DNA from: Prochlorococcus marinus CUG1415
Lineage (GTDB): Bacteria > Cyanobacteriota > Cyanobacteriia > PCC-6307 > Cyanobiaceae
Direction of reading: 5' to 3'
Assembly (NCBI RefSeq): GCF_017696015.1
Contig: NZ_JAAORL010000002.1
Span: 186,001-250,000, forward strand
Length of the DNA: 64,000 nucleotides
Numbering within the stretch: position 1 is the first letter of the stretch; the number at the start of each line of letters is the position of its first letter. The notes beneath the pieces are model-generated. The model ran no database searches. It was not told the origin of the DNA and was given only the letters and a program-made list of their open reading frames with translations. The translations under genes were made by a program, and so were the position numbers. Below are positions 9,117-17,110 of the stretch, piece after piece.

Positions 9117-10154
9117 ATGGCATTTCAAAAACTAAATTCAATAAATGAATATTTTAATATTTTAGGTTGCAAAAGAAATTATTCTAGACAATTAATTAAA
9201 TGTGAAATTTGCAATTCGAATGAATTTGAAGTTATTTGCTCACATACTGATACTGGTAATAATATTCTGGCTCCAGTAGAAGTTCAAGCATGCAAAAAAT
9301 GTGGATTCCTTATGCAAAACCCTCGTTTCGAGAAGGAATTCTATGAAAAATACTATGAAGAATTTTATCCATTTATGCGTGCAAGAAGTCAATCTAATAA
9401 ACCTGGTGATCCTACAAACGTAGGTAAAAAGACACAAATGGATAATGAAGGAAATCCAAATGAATTTGGATATGAAATAGCGATAGAAAGAGCAAATAAT
9501 TTTTATAATTATTTGAATAAAATTAAACTAAAAATTACCAATAAAAAGTTACTAGATGTTGGCTGTGGTTGCGGAGGGTTCTTAGAATTATTTAAAAGAA
9601 AAGGATATGTTGTAAAGGGTAATGATCCAGATATTAAATCAGCTAATTTTGCAATAAAAAAAGGATTAAAAGTTGATGTAATACAAGGAGAAAAAATGGA
9701 ATATAAAGAAAAGTTTGGTCTAATTATAATTATTGGTTCTTTGGAGCATTGCCATAATCCAAATACTATTTTAAAAAAATGTTGGGAATATTTAGATGAA
9801 GACGGCATAATAGTTCTAGAAGGAAGATATTATCCTATCTCCGAGAGTTTTAGATGGCTTAATTCAAATCATCATAGATTTCTAACTGATAAAAGTGCTC
9901 AAGCAATACTAGTAAAGCATGGTTTTGAAATTATACTAAGTACAACTGATCCAGTATCAGGAGAGAATACTGGCAGAAATGGTGGGGGATTTGCTTTTGC
10001 AAAGAAAAATTCAAATGCCAAAAGATATCTTGATATAGATGATCAAAAAAAATTAATTGCTAAATTAAAAGAGTTAGAATTAATACAAAATATTCCATCA
10101 TTAAGAGAAATGCTCAAAAAACATGATGAAAAATTCGATATTAATTTTTCATAG
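9117..10154 (+). CDS. Zinc-ribbon class I SAM-dependent methyltransferase
   Basis: The 345-residue protein starts with a zinc-ribbon-like section (CEIC near residue 28 and CKKCG near residue 59), then a SAM-binding methyltransferase domain with LLDVGCGCGGF at about residues 144-154 and GSLEHCHNP near residue 206. The late segment ENTGRNGGGFAF resembles C-methyltransferase families that act on nucleotide or deoxy sugars. It follows neuC by 57 bases on the same strand and is the last gene of the plus-strand nonulosonate operon, so it may methylate that sugar or another residue of the same glycan. Substrate is not predictable here. Confidence 0.8.
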   Translation: MAFQKLNSINEYFNILGCKRNYSRQLIKCEICNSNEFEVICSHTDTGNNILAPVEVQACKKCGFLMQNPRFEKEFYEKYYEEFYPFMRARSQSNKPGDPTNVGKKTQMDNEGNPNEFGYEIAIERANNFYNYLNKIKLKITNKKLLDVGCGCGGFLELFKRKGYVVKGNDPDIKSANFAIKKGLKVDVIQGEKMEYKEKFGLIIIIGSLEHCHNPNTILKKCWEYLDEDGIIVLEGRYYPISESFRWLNSNHHRFLTDKSAQAILVKHGFEIILSTTDPVSGENTGRNGGGFAFAKKNSNAKRYLDIDDQKKLIAKLKELELIQNIPSLREMLKKHDEKFDINFS

Positions 10155-10215
10155 TTTTAATAATTCATTACTTTAAAATTAATTTTTCTAAAAAATATTA
10201 ATGAAATAATTGTTT

Positions 10216-10950
10216 TTAAAACTTTTTTTTAAGTAAAACAATAATGTGATTACCATTCCATGATGTGGAACTAGTCGATTTTCTGATTTTATAAATTATT
10301 TCTATATTCTCCATATTTCTAATTATTTCTTCTAAGTTATTTCTTCGTGAAATATAAATAGCCGAATTTCTTAATTTGATTATTTGAAAAAATTTTTCTA
10401 AAAGCCTTATGATTAATTTAGAAATACCTTTTCTCCTTAAACCATTATCATACATTGTAAAAAACAAGTAACCTCCGGCTTTAAGATTTAAAAAAATAAT
10501 ATTCAGAGTTTTCTTATCAATCAAAGCATGCTCACCAAAGACTCCAATAGAATAAATAAAGTCAAAATTTTGTGTTTTATAAAAACGATTAAAATTGATG
10601 ATATCTGTCTTAAATAAAATCAAAGATTTATTATCTTTTTTTAAAAGCTCTGCCTTATTCAGCATATTTTGATTTATATCAATCCCAAAAATTTTTTCAT
10701 CTTTAAAAAGACTAAGAAATCTTCCTGTACCGCATCCAATATCTAATATTTTGGACTCTTTACCACTTTTTTTTATTATATTTTTAACGAGTAAAAGTTT
10801 TTCTTTAAAATATTTAAAATTTGCATTAGTATCTTTTTGATTATCCTCTTTATAATATTTATCAGCAAATGTCTTATTGTATTTAATTCGATTGTCCAGC
10901 CTATTTAAAAAGGATGCAATCAAATTATCAAAAGTATCTAATTCTTTCAT
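10216..10950 (-). CDS. Class I SAM-dependent methyltransferase
   Basis: A 244-residue protein with a clear SAM motif LDIGCGTGRFL near residue 70 and an acidic loop FGIDIN near residue 91. The rest follows a standard Rossmann methyltransferase pattern, with a DFIYSIGVFGEH segment where motif IV is expected. It ends 61 bases after the converging methyltransferase on the other strand and begins three bases after the glycosyltransferase upstream of it, so it is co-transcribed with that gene. Likely role is decoration of a polysaccharide or a lipid-linked sugar. It has strong AT bias and no recognisable substrate domain. Confidence 0.75.
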   Translation of the reverse strand: MKELDTFDNLIASFLNRLDNRIKYNKTFADKYYKEDNQKDTNANFKYFKEKLLLVKNIIKKSGKESKILDIGCGTGRFLSLFKDEKIFGIDINQNMLNKAELLKKDNKSLILFKTDIINFNRFYKTQNFDFIYSIGVFGEHALIDKKTLNIIFLNLKAGGYLFFTMYDNGLRRKGISKLIIRLLEKFFQIIKLRNSAIYISRRNNLEEIIRNMENIEIIYKIRKSTSSTSWNGNHIIVLLKKKF

Positions 10951-10953
10951 TGA

Positions 10954-12069
10954 TTATTTAGGAAATTGTTTAATCAATTGATTCACTATATTTTCCTGTT
11001 TATATTTAATTGCTATTTTATATGATGATTTTGACATCTTAATATACCTCGATCTACTGATATTTAAAAACCTCTCGATAGCAAAATAAAAGTTTTTTAT
11101 ATTTGGCTTAACTACAAAACCATTTTCACCCTCTTTCACTAAATTAGATAAATTACTTAAATATGAAGAAAGTATTGGTTTAGAGCAAGCCATAGCTTCA
11201 ACACAAGATCTACCAAATGTCTCTCCTTCATTAATTGAAGGTATTACAAAAATATCTGACTGAGATATATAACTAGGCAAATCAGAATTAGGCTTATAAC
11301 CAAGTATTTTAACTTTTAATAATTTATGCTTTTTAATTAAGTCAGATAAAAATTTTTTTTCAGGGCCATCTCCAATAATAATATATTCACATTTTTCACA
11401 TCCATATTTTTTTTTCATTAGAGCTAATGATTTAATTATCAAGTCAAACCCTTTATGTTTCCAAAGTCCCCCAACAGACATCAGAACAGGAATCTTCTCA
11501 TTTGATTTCCAGTTCAAAAATTTTTCTTCCTTTAGATAAAAGTTATTACTAATAGGTCTACCTAAAACATTTATTTTAGATTCTAAATAACTATGATTTT
11601 TTAATAAATCATTTTTTGTAGATTCTGATAAAAACAACTTATCAATATATTCATAACCTCTTTTAATGAAAAAAGCATTCAATTTACCTTTAAAGTGTAA
11701 ATTTCTTCTTGTCAACGTTGAACCACTATTAATACTAAAAATTTTACAATTAAAATTTAATTTTAATGGCGTCATTCCTAAAGATCTTGTGATTGATTCA
11801 TCTAAAAACAATATCAAGTCTGGCTTAACTTTTTTAATAGAGGAAATAACAAGCAAGAGTGTTCTCAGATGACCAAAAAAACTTAAAGGAATAAATTTAT
11901 GATTATTTATTGTTAAATTTTCATTAACAATTATTTTCCTAGAGTTTCCAAATAAATGCAATTCAATTTCTACTTTTTTCTTTTTTAAGCCTTCAACAAT
12001 AAGGCTATTAGAAATTTGCATACCTCCAATATCAGGAATATAAAATTGCGTAAAACAAAGAATTTTCAT
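10954..12069 (-). CDS. GT4 family glycosyltransferase
   Basis: This 371-residue GT-B protein has PDIGGMQI near residue 13 in the acceptor half and the retaining GT4 signature in the donor half. The donor half includes LMSVGGLWKHKGFDLIIK near residue 197, IIGDGPE near residue 229, and an EX7E motif within GETFGRSCVEAMACSKP near residue 283. It should transfer a sugar from a nucleotide donor to a growing surface glycan on the cytoplasmic side of the membrane. It lies between a CmcI-like methyltransferase (upstream) and a class I methyltransferase (downstream) in one minus-strand run. Donor and acceptor are unknown. Confidence 0.87.
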   Translation of the reverse strand: MKILCFTQFYIPDIGGMQISNSLIVEGLKKKKVEIELHLFGNSRKIIVNENLTINNHKFIPLSFFGHLRTLLLVISSIKKVKPDLILFLDESITRSLGMTPLKLNFNCKIFSINSGSTLTRRNLHFKGKLNAFFIKRGYEYIDKLFLSESTKNDLLKNHSYLESKINVLGRPISNNFYLKEEKFLNWKSNEKIPVLMSVGGLWKHKGFDLIIKSLALMKKKYGCEKCEYIIIGDGPEKKFLSDLIKKHKLLKVKILGYKPNSDLPSYISQSDIFVIPSINEGETFGRSCVEAMACSKPILSSYLSNLSNLVKEGENGFVVKPNIKNFYFAIERFLNISRSRYIKMSKSSYKIAIKYKQENIVNQLIKQFPK

Positions 12070-12095
12070 ATAGATATTAAAAGTTTATAAATTCG

Positions 12096-12845
12096 TTAAA
12101 GACTATTTATACATACCACTTTCAAAGCTCCACAATCATGAACTATTGAATCTTCAAAAATCCCTTGCAAAATTGGTGTAACAAAAGAATTGTCTTCAAC
12201 AAAAATAACACTGTTTTTTTTCATAAAGGGTTTAATAGCCATAGCAGTATTTTTAATCGTTTCAATTTGATGAAGTCCATCGTCAATAACAATATCAAGT
12301 TTCTTATCTCCAAGAATTTTTGCAATAAATTGTTCATTAATTTTATATTGATCACATTCAAAAATCTTTGGAGAACTATATATGAAAGCTCCAAGATCAA
12401 TAAGCTTATTTTTATTTTTTATAAAGTTACTTAAATCAATATCAAAACCATATAAATTAGATTTAGGGAAAAGATCTGATAGCAAAGCTAGACCGGTGCC
12501 TTTAAGAATTCCAAATTCAGCAATATTAAGTTCTGATGAATTTTTTTTAAGAAAGCTTTCTAAGAATTTTTCATAATATCTCGAATACCCCATGTGAAAC
12601 ATTTTGTCACCTCCAGTCATTTTCTGGAATTTAATCTCATCTTTTTTACGATTATCTTTAGATGAAATTTTATTTACAGATATATCATTATGAAAACCAC
12701 CATATTTTTTTTCAGTCGCAGCGAGCCAGTTAGCAGAACCTTTTTTATAGGATGATTGACTTTTTATAAAACTCAATCTGATCTCTGCTAAAGGAGAAAC
12801 TATCTTTTGAAATAATCTTCTTTTATAGTAATTTAATTTTTTCAA
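12096..12845 (-). CDS. CmcI/macrocin-type O-methyltransferase-like protein
   Basis: A 249-residue protein with a conserved block FHMGYSRYYEKFL near residue 84, followed by a SAM-binding stretch IAEFGILKGTGLALLSDLFP and an acidic loop LYGFDID. Later it has DIVIDDGLHQ near residue 192 and FVEDNS, a DDG...H pattern found in metal-dependent sugar O-methyltransferases such as CmcI and macrocin O-methyltransferase. It probably methylates a sugar hydroxyl of the surface glycan. It is the first gene of the minus-strand run 12,845-10,216. About 290 bases without a gene separate it from the tRNA-Ala. Family assignment is by motif only. Confidence 0.7.
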   Translation of the reverse strand: MKKLNYYKRRLFQKIVSPLAEIRLSFIKSQSSYKKGSANWLAATEKKYGGFHNDISVNKISSKDNRKKDEIKFQKMTGGDKMFHMGYSRYYEKFLESFLKKNSSELNIAEFGILKGTGLALLSDLFPKSNLYGFDIDLSNFIKNKNKLIDLGAFIYSSPKIFECDQYKINEQFIAKILGDKKLDIVIDDGLHQIETIKNTAMAIKPFMKKNSVIFVEDNSFVTPILQGIFEDSIVHDCGALKVVCINSL

Positions 12846-13134
12846 AAATTTAAGTATCTAATAATATCATATTAATAATGTTAACTAACTAAAATTTTTT
12901 ATTCAAACAAATCAACAAAACAATTTATTTTTATTCCTCAATCTAGAGGGATTTTTTAAATCAATAAAAATATATCTTATAAGATTTAACCACTAATTTA
13001 TGCAATCTATATAAAGCTATTAAAAATAATACATCTATTAGTTTTTATAAATTATAAAAAAAATAAAAAAGTTTTATAATAAGGTTTAGTTAATTTAATA
13101 AATTACTTTTTCATGTAGGATAAAAGTCGAATGG

Positions 13135-13207
13135 GGGGCCATAGCTCAGCTGGTAGAGCACCTGCATGGCATGCAGGGGGTCAGGGGTTCGAGTCCCCTT
13201 GGCTCCA
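13135..13207 (+). tRNA. tRNA-Ala (GGC anticodon)
   Basis: The 73-base sequence folds as a full cloverleaf. The acceptor stem GGGGCCA (13135-13141) pairs with TGGCTCC (13200-13206), followed by discriminator A. The D arm contains GCTCAGCTGGTAGAGC, the anticodon stem CCTGC/GCAGG encloses loop ATGGCAT, giving anticodon GGC, and the T arm is AGGGG-TTCGAGT-CCCCT. CCA is not encoded. It is the only tRNA I found in the window and sits inside the accessory island, where tRNA genes often mark integration points. I did not find a copy of its 3' end elsewhere in the window. Confidence 0.97.
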
Positions 13208-13434
13208 TTTAATTTTATTAGTGATTTTAATTGGTCAAAAGATTTGAGTTACTTCATAACTAGAAGCTCATCATATATTTAAGGACTTTCAGGACTTATA
13301 GGACTCTTCTATTTCAATCAGTAAATATAATAATTTTATGGAAAAGTTTAATTTAATAAATAAGGATAGATCAAGAATAAAAGTATTTAAACCATTTGAA
13401 GATAGTTAGTAAACCTTAGCGAAATATTAATGCA

Positions 13435-13587
13435 ATGATTGTTAGTTATGGTTGCGTCTATAAGAGATCAAGTAAGCCAGTTATGAAAGGTTCAAGAATA
13501 GACACTATTGAATCTCCTAGAGAAGAATATAAAAAATTATTAGAAGCAGGTTGGGAAAAGACTTCAATATTTAATAGATATTTTTAA
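13435..13587 (+). CDS. Small hypothetical protein (50 residues)
   Basis: An ATG-to-TAA frame of 50 residues, basic and hydrophilic, with EEYKKLLEAGWEKTSIFNRYF at its end when read in two halves (EEYKKLLEAGWEK, then TSIFNRYF). Amino acid composition looks protein-like and the LLEAGW pattern is seen in small basic cyanobacterial proteins. No family is recognised. It lies 228 bases after the tRNA-Ala and ends exactly one base before the stop of a convergent small ORF on the other strand. It could be a real micro-protein or a surviving piece of a longer gene. Confidence 0.4.
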   Translation: MIVSYGCVYKRSSKPVMKGSRIDTIESPREEYKKLLEAGWEKTSIFNRYF

Positions 13588-13767
13588 TTAAAAAATTGAT
13601 CTAGCTCTATTAGCCCTTCGAACAGCTTTTCTTAAAATACTTCTTTTTATTGATAAATCAGAAATCAAATAAAGTGCAAATAATAAAATTAGTTTTCCCA
13701 AAATTGGAATATGCATTATATAAAAAATAATTAACCATATAAAAACCAAACCGATACTTATATGCAA
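13588..13767 (-). CDS. Small membrane protein, possibly 5'-truncated (59 residues)
   Basis: Reading on the minus strand from TTG at 13767 gives 59 residues with two hydrophobic segments (about residues 3-18 and 20-36), followed by a strongly basic tail RRANRARSIF. An in-frame ATG at 13716 would leave 42 residues and lose the first hydrophobic segment. Upstream of the TTG the frame stays open only to a TAG about 15 bases away, so the original start may have been lost. It is probably a small inner-membrane protein or a remnant of one. No family is recognised. Confidence 0.4.
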   Translation of the reverse strand: MHISIGLVFIWLIIFYIMHIPILGKLILLFALYLISDLSIKRSILRKAVRRANRARSIF

Positions 13768-13838
13768 GTACTTAGTGTCATATGATTCCTAAACTAACTT
13801 ATTAATCAAATACTAAAACTAGGCTTGACAACTGCGAC

Positions 13839-13982
13839 TTAATCTCGACCATGAATACTTCTAAAAGGACCAACAAATTGGAACTGTTCTCTATTAATCC
13901 CTAAATTTTGTATGAGTTTAGAAGTTGTAAACTCACCCATTCTAAAAGTTGAATTCAACTGATTTTTTTTTGGTCTAGCCAT
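13839..13982 (-). CDS. Small hypothetical protein (47 residues)
   Basis: An ATG-started minus-strand frame of 47 residues beginning MARPKKNQLN and ending FRSIHGRD. The basic start, the balanced composition and the lack of low-complexity runs make it look like real protein. The MARPKK start resembles small DNA-binding or AT-hook-like proteins, but nothing else supports that. It stands alone in the sparse zone behind the tRNA-Ala. Confidence 0.42.
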   Translation of the reverse strand: MARPKKNQLNSTFRMGEFTTSKLIQNLGINREQFQFVGPFRSIHGRD

Positions 13983-14371
13983 AAATTAGATAAAAAAATT
14001 ACTTATATATATAGTAATTATTTTCTAATTAAATATCTATTATTCCAGAGTTCTAACCTTCGAATGGTTAAATATACTCAACTATCTTATTCAGTTTGGC
14101 AAGAATCCTTAATCAATCTAATCTATAAAGATCATCCCTTAGAATTCCTGCCATCTTTTTAGGTAGGATTTGTTCTTAATATTATCTAAATAAGTCAAAA
14201 ATTTATCGAGAAAATCTTTGATTGAACAGGGCTTACTAACTAGTAGTTTTATTCAGTTTTACCTCTCTTTTTTATTTAAACTTTTTATAATAGAATTCTT
14301 TTTCATTTTTGAGTAATTGTTTTGATTGCGATTCATAGCAAATATTGCTTTGATGTAAAAAATACTATTCA
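13983..14371. other. Gene-poor stretch with one possible 32-residue ORF
   Basis: This 389-base stretch holds no gene I can support well. A plus-strand ATG frame at 14064-14162 gives 32 residues (MVKYTQLSYSVWQESLINLI, then YKDHPLEFLPSF) with protein-like composition; it may be a micro-protein or a gene fragment. The remaining sequence is very AT-rich with stops in all frames and no clear hairpin. Confidence 0.35.
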
Positions 14372-14866
14372 ATGATTAAAGTCTTAATTACTCTTCTAAC
14401 CTCATTTCTTGTTTGGTTTGGCATTGTAAAAATATTTAGCAAAGATAATGAGAATTCAATTAATGTTCTTTTAAGTAAATTGATTAATGATTTTACTTTA
14501 ATCTTTCGAAATATAATTGATCTTATTGATTCTCTTTTTAAAAGCTTCATTCAAATCTATGAACTTTTAGGTACATTATTAAAAAATTTAGTTGGAATAT
14601 TTAAGTCATTGATGTCTGCTTTTATTCAATTTCTAAATCTCTTTAAAGTAATAGGGATTACTTGTTTTTCTTTTGTTTCTTTATGTAATGGATTATTCCA
14701 GGCATCCAGAAAAATTAATATATTTAATAATTTTGAATTAATACTTAATAATACTGATTCTCCCAAAAATAATGTAATTAAATTAAATGAAAAACCAGAA
14801 GAAAATAAAAAGAAAGAAAGTTTTATTCCCTCTTTTTTAGATCGACTTTCATTTATTAATAAGTAA
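14372..14866 (+). CDS. Hypothetical membrane-associated protein
   Basis: A 164-residue protein with a hydrophobic N-terminus (residues 2-20, typical of a signal anchor), a long region of amphipathic repeating LxxLIxxFxxIF-type segments (about 30-90), another hydrophobic segment near residue 96, and a charged lysine/glutamate tail. No domain is recognised. The helical periodicity suggests a membrane-lying coiled or amphipathic protein. It is isolated, with nearly 390 bases before and 470 after it. Confidence 0.5.
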   Translation: MIKVLITLLTSFLVWFGIVKIFSKDNENSINVLLSKLINDFTLIFRNIIDLIDSLFKSFIQIYELLGTLLKNLVGIFKSLMSAFIQFLNLFKVIGITCFSFVSLCNGLFQASRKINIFNNFELILNNTDSPKNNVIKLNEKPEENKKKESFIPSFLDRLSFINK

Positions 14867-15337
14867 CTAGTAGATTCTATTGCTTTTTACTTTGATTAAT
14901 AGAATTATGAAAATTCAGTTCCGCAAGTAGTCGCAATACTAAGCTTTTAATTTAATATTTAAAGTATTTTCTTTTTAATCATGATTTCAATGCTAAAAAC
15001 TTTTCCCATTCTTATTCGGAATAATCTTTCTTTTTTAAGAAAGACTTTACTCTTCTAATAAATTGGTTTGTTGCTTCTTGCTAAAACAAGATTAAGAAAA
15101 GCCACTTTTTATTTCTGCTTCTAAGCCAATTAATTTAATAAGTACGTTGGCATTACAAGCAACTGCAGAATATTTTTTTAATTAATTCTTCTATACATAA
15201 AAGTTTCAAATATAAATAATAAATTTGCTTTCATTGGGAAAATAATAAACAATCAATGCAATAATTGTTATAATTTTTCAACTAGATTCATTATTAATTA
15301 TTATAAAAAAATAATAGTTAAAAAAATTCTAAATTCC
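14867..15337. other. Gene-free stretch with possible decayed coding remnants
   Basis: These 471 bases carry no intact gene. Around 14,981-15,060 a short frame opens (about 25 residues starting MISMLKTFPILIRN) and around 15,105-15,183 both strands show 25-residue protein-like pieces that run into stops. I read this as decayed coding sequence. No tRNA, repeat array or strong terminator is visible. Confidence 0.3.
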
Positions 15338-16528
15338 TTGAAAAATTTTTTGCTTTTTATTTGTTCAATTTCTTTTCCATTATTAGTTTTTGAGATTTTT
15401 ATATCTATAAACGAACTAGATAAGTTTCCTAGCAAAGAACATAAAAAAGTTTTTAAAACAGATCGAATTGAAGACAAGAAACTTGGAGAAATTGCAAAAT
15501 CAGAAGGTTTTGAACCTTACTACTTCCCAGATGAAGTTAGTGCATATGCGAGTAAATATAATATTTATCCTATAGGTTCATTACCTTATAAAAATGCTTT
15601 TAGTTGCAATGAGGGATATGGACTAATTAAGTATAAGACTGATAGATTCGGCTTAAGAAATAATGATAATAATTGGGAATCAGAAAAACTCCAATCATTA
15701 AATCTATTTATTGGTGATTCATTTATAGCAAGTGAATGCGTGGAAGAGGAAAAAAGATTAACTAATTATTATCAATCTTTATCAGGAATTAATACTATTA
15801 ACTTGTCCTCAGGTAGCAATTCTCCCTATGAATATATGGCATTGATTAAGCATATTGTGAAGCCGCTAAATAATATTAATAAAAGTAAGATGAATGTGAT
15901 AGTTGTCTACTATGACAATGACAATGTACATGAAAAAATAAATTCAAATAATCAATTAATTAAAAGTTCTAGTCCAATAAATTTTTCAAGTAATCTCAAT
16001 TTAAGAATAAATTCAAACTATTTAAAAGCACTTAAAAATGCTATAAAGGATTTTGAAGATACTGGCGGTCTTGAAAGGTATAATGAAAAAGCTCAAATCC
16101 GGAAAAAAGTTAAAAAATTTTTAATTAAGACATTAAAATTAAAAGCTACCAGGTTATATCTTGGAATTCCATTGAAATCTAGCTTGCAACATATTGCATC
16201 TAAATTATCTATTGACTATTTTAAAGATACAGTAACAGCAAGAAGTATTGAGAAGCTATCATTAGCTTGTAATAATCAATGTAAGCCTTATATAGCTTAT
16301 ATTCCGCAAAGGTCTAATACAAGATTAACGAGAAACTATGGAGATAATATCAAGAAAATATCTAAAAAATATGGAATTCAATTTATAAATCTGATTGAGG
16401 AATTTGATTTCACTAACCTTGATTACTACTCCCCTAGGGAAGGACATTTCTCACCTCTTGGCAATAAAGAAGTAGCTAAAATTATCTTTAATGCCATACA
16501 AAAAAAGACATTAGAAGAAAATAAGTAA
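15338..16528 (+). CDS. SGNH-hydrolase-like exported protein
   Basis: This 396-residue protein starts at TTG with a hydrophobic N-terminal segment (residues 3-20) that fits a signal anchor. LFIGDSF near residue 126 matches SGNH block I with its serine, and EGHFSPLGN near residue 366 provides the histidine block of the same fold. AlgX/DltD-like and SGNH acetylhydrolase proteins that modify polysaccharides have this layout. It converges with a carbamoyltransferase-SxtJ-DUF5989 operon, with 22 bases between stops; such SGNH proteins are frequent partners of that operon. A role in O-acyl addition or removal on an exported glycan is inferred. Confidence 0.72.
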   Translation: MKNFLLFICSISFPLLVFEIFISINELDKFPSKEHKKVFKTDRIEDKKLGEIAKSEGFEPYYFPDEVSAYASKYNIYPIGSLPYKNAFSCNEGYGLIKYKTDRFGLRNNDNNWESEKLQSLNLFIGDSFIASECVEEEKRLTNYYQSLSGINTINLSSGSNSPYEYMALIKHIVKPLNNINKSKMNVIVVYYDNDNVHEKINSNNQLIKSSSPINFSSNLNLRINSNYLKALKNAIKDFEDTGGLERYNEKAQIRKKVKKFLIKTLKLKATRLYLGIPLKSSLQHIASKLSIDYFKDTVTARSIEKLSLACNNQCKPYIAYIPQRSNTRLTRNYGDNIKKISKKYGIQFINLIEEFDFTNLDYYSPREGHFSPLGNKEVAKIIFNAIQKKTLEENK

Positions 16529-16550
16529 CTAAATTTATTTTTTAACTCGT

Positions 16551-16712
16551 TTAAAAAATAGTGTAAATAAAGGGAGCAACAACAGAGCCTTGAGAAAAAA
16601 CAACTAGAATTCCCAGAAGTAAAATAGTGACAATAAGCGGGGCTAACCAATACTTTTTTCTTACTCTTAAGAAATCCCATATGTCTTTAATTAGCTCTAA
16701 AAATACTTCCAT
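16551..16712 (-). CDS. DUF5989 family small membrane protein (SxtK-like)
   Basis: A 53-residue protein beginning MEVFLELIKDIWDFLRVRKK followed by YWLAP and one hydrophobic segment, ending in FIYTIF. This is the pattern of the DUF5989 family, small membrane proteins found right after SxtJ-type genes. It begins two bases after the SxtJ-like stop and so is the third gene of a carbamoyltransferase operon. Its biochemical role is not known. A longer frame on the same strand in another phase is a shadow. Confidence 0.72.
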   Translation of the reverse strand: MEVFLELIKDIWDFLRVRKKYWLAPLIVTILLLGILVVFSQGSVVAPFIYTIF

Positions 16713-16714
16713 AT

Positions 16715-17110
16715 TTAAAAAATCTTGTTTAAATTAATTTTTTTGTTAGTAGTTATTTCTCTATAAGATTTTTGATCAGTTTTTTTCCTTCTAAGTGGAT
16801 CATGACCAGAAATTCGCATTATTAATGCAATAGGTTGTAGAACTAAAATAAAAACTATCCCAAGTATTATACGACTATTAAACCATCCTAGAAAGTATCC
16901 TAGTTTCATCCAAGCCTTATATGGATATGAGAGTAGACTTGGGGCAGCTATAGAAAAAATTAGTAAGGGAAAACTAATCAATAAGGTCCACGTTCTAAAA
17001 GAATGACCATAAAGATAAGGTAAAAGCCATCCAATTAAAATTGGGAAGGCAAAACTCATAAGAAATCCAAATTCTCTTAATATTTTTTTTGATATATTGT
17101 TATTCATCAT
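16715..17110 (-). CDS. SxtJ-like membrane protein
   Basis: A 131-residue protein with three to four hydrophobic segments (about residues 15-32, 37-57 and 68-95) and a basic cytoplasmic-looking end DPLRRKKTDQKSYRE. The DPLRR segment is characteristic of SxtJ-family proteins next to NodU/SxtI carbamoyltransferases. I chose ATG at 17110, which shares its A with the carbamoyltransferase stop (TGATG), a tight translational coupling; a TTG one codon upstream is also possible. Function unknown; the constant linkage suggests it helps the carbamoyltransferase at the membrane. Confidence 0.75.
   Translation of the reverse strand: MMNNNISKKILREFGFLMSFAFPILIGWLLPYLYGHSFRTWTLLISFPLLIFSIAAPSLLSYPYKAWMKLGYFLGWFNSRIILGIVFILVLQPIALIMRISGHDPLRRKKTDQKSYREITTNKKINLNKIF

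Noticed and set aside
13135-13207. Attachment site with flanking direct repeat of the tRNA end
   Set aside because: No second copy of the tRNA 3' end was found in the window and no integrase gene is present.
16426-16680. An 84-residue minus-strand protein
   Set aside because: It overlaps the SGNH gene end and the DUF5989 gene in a different frame; the DUF5989 frame is the convincing one.
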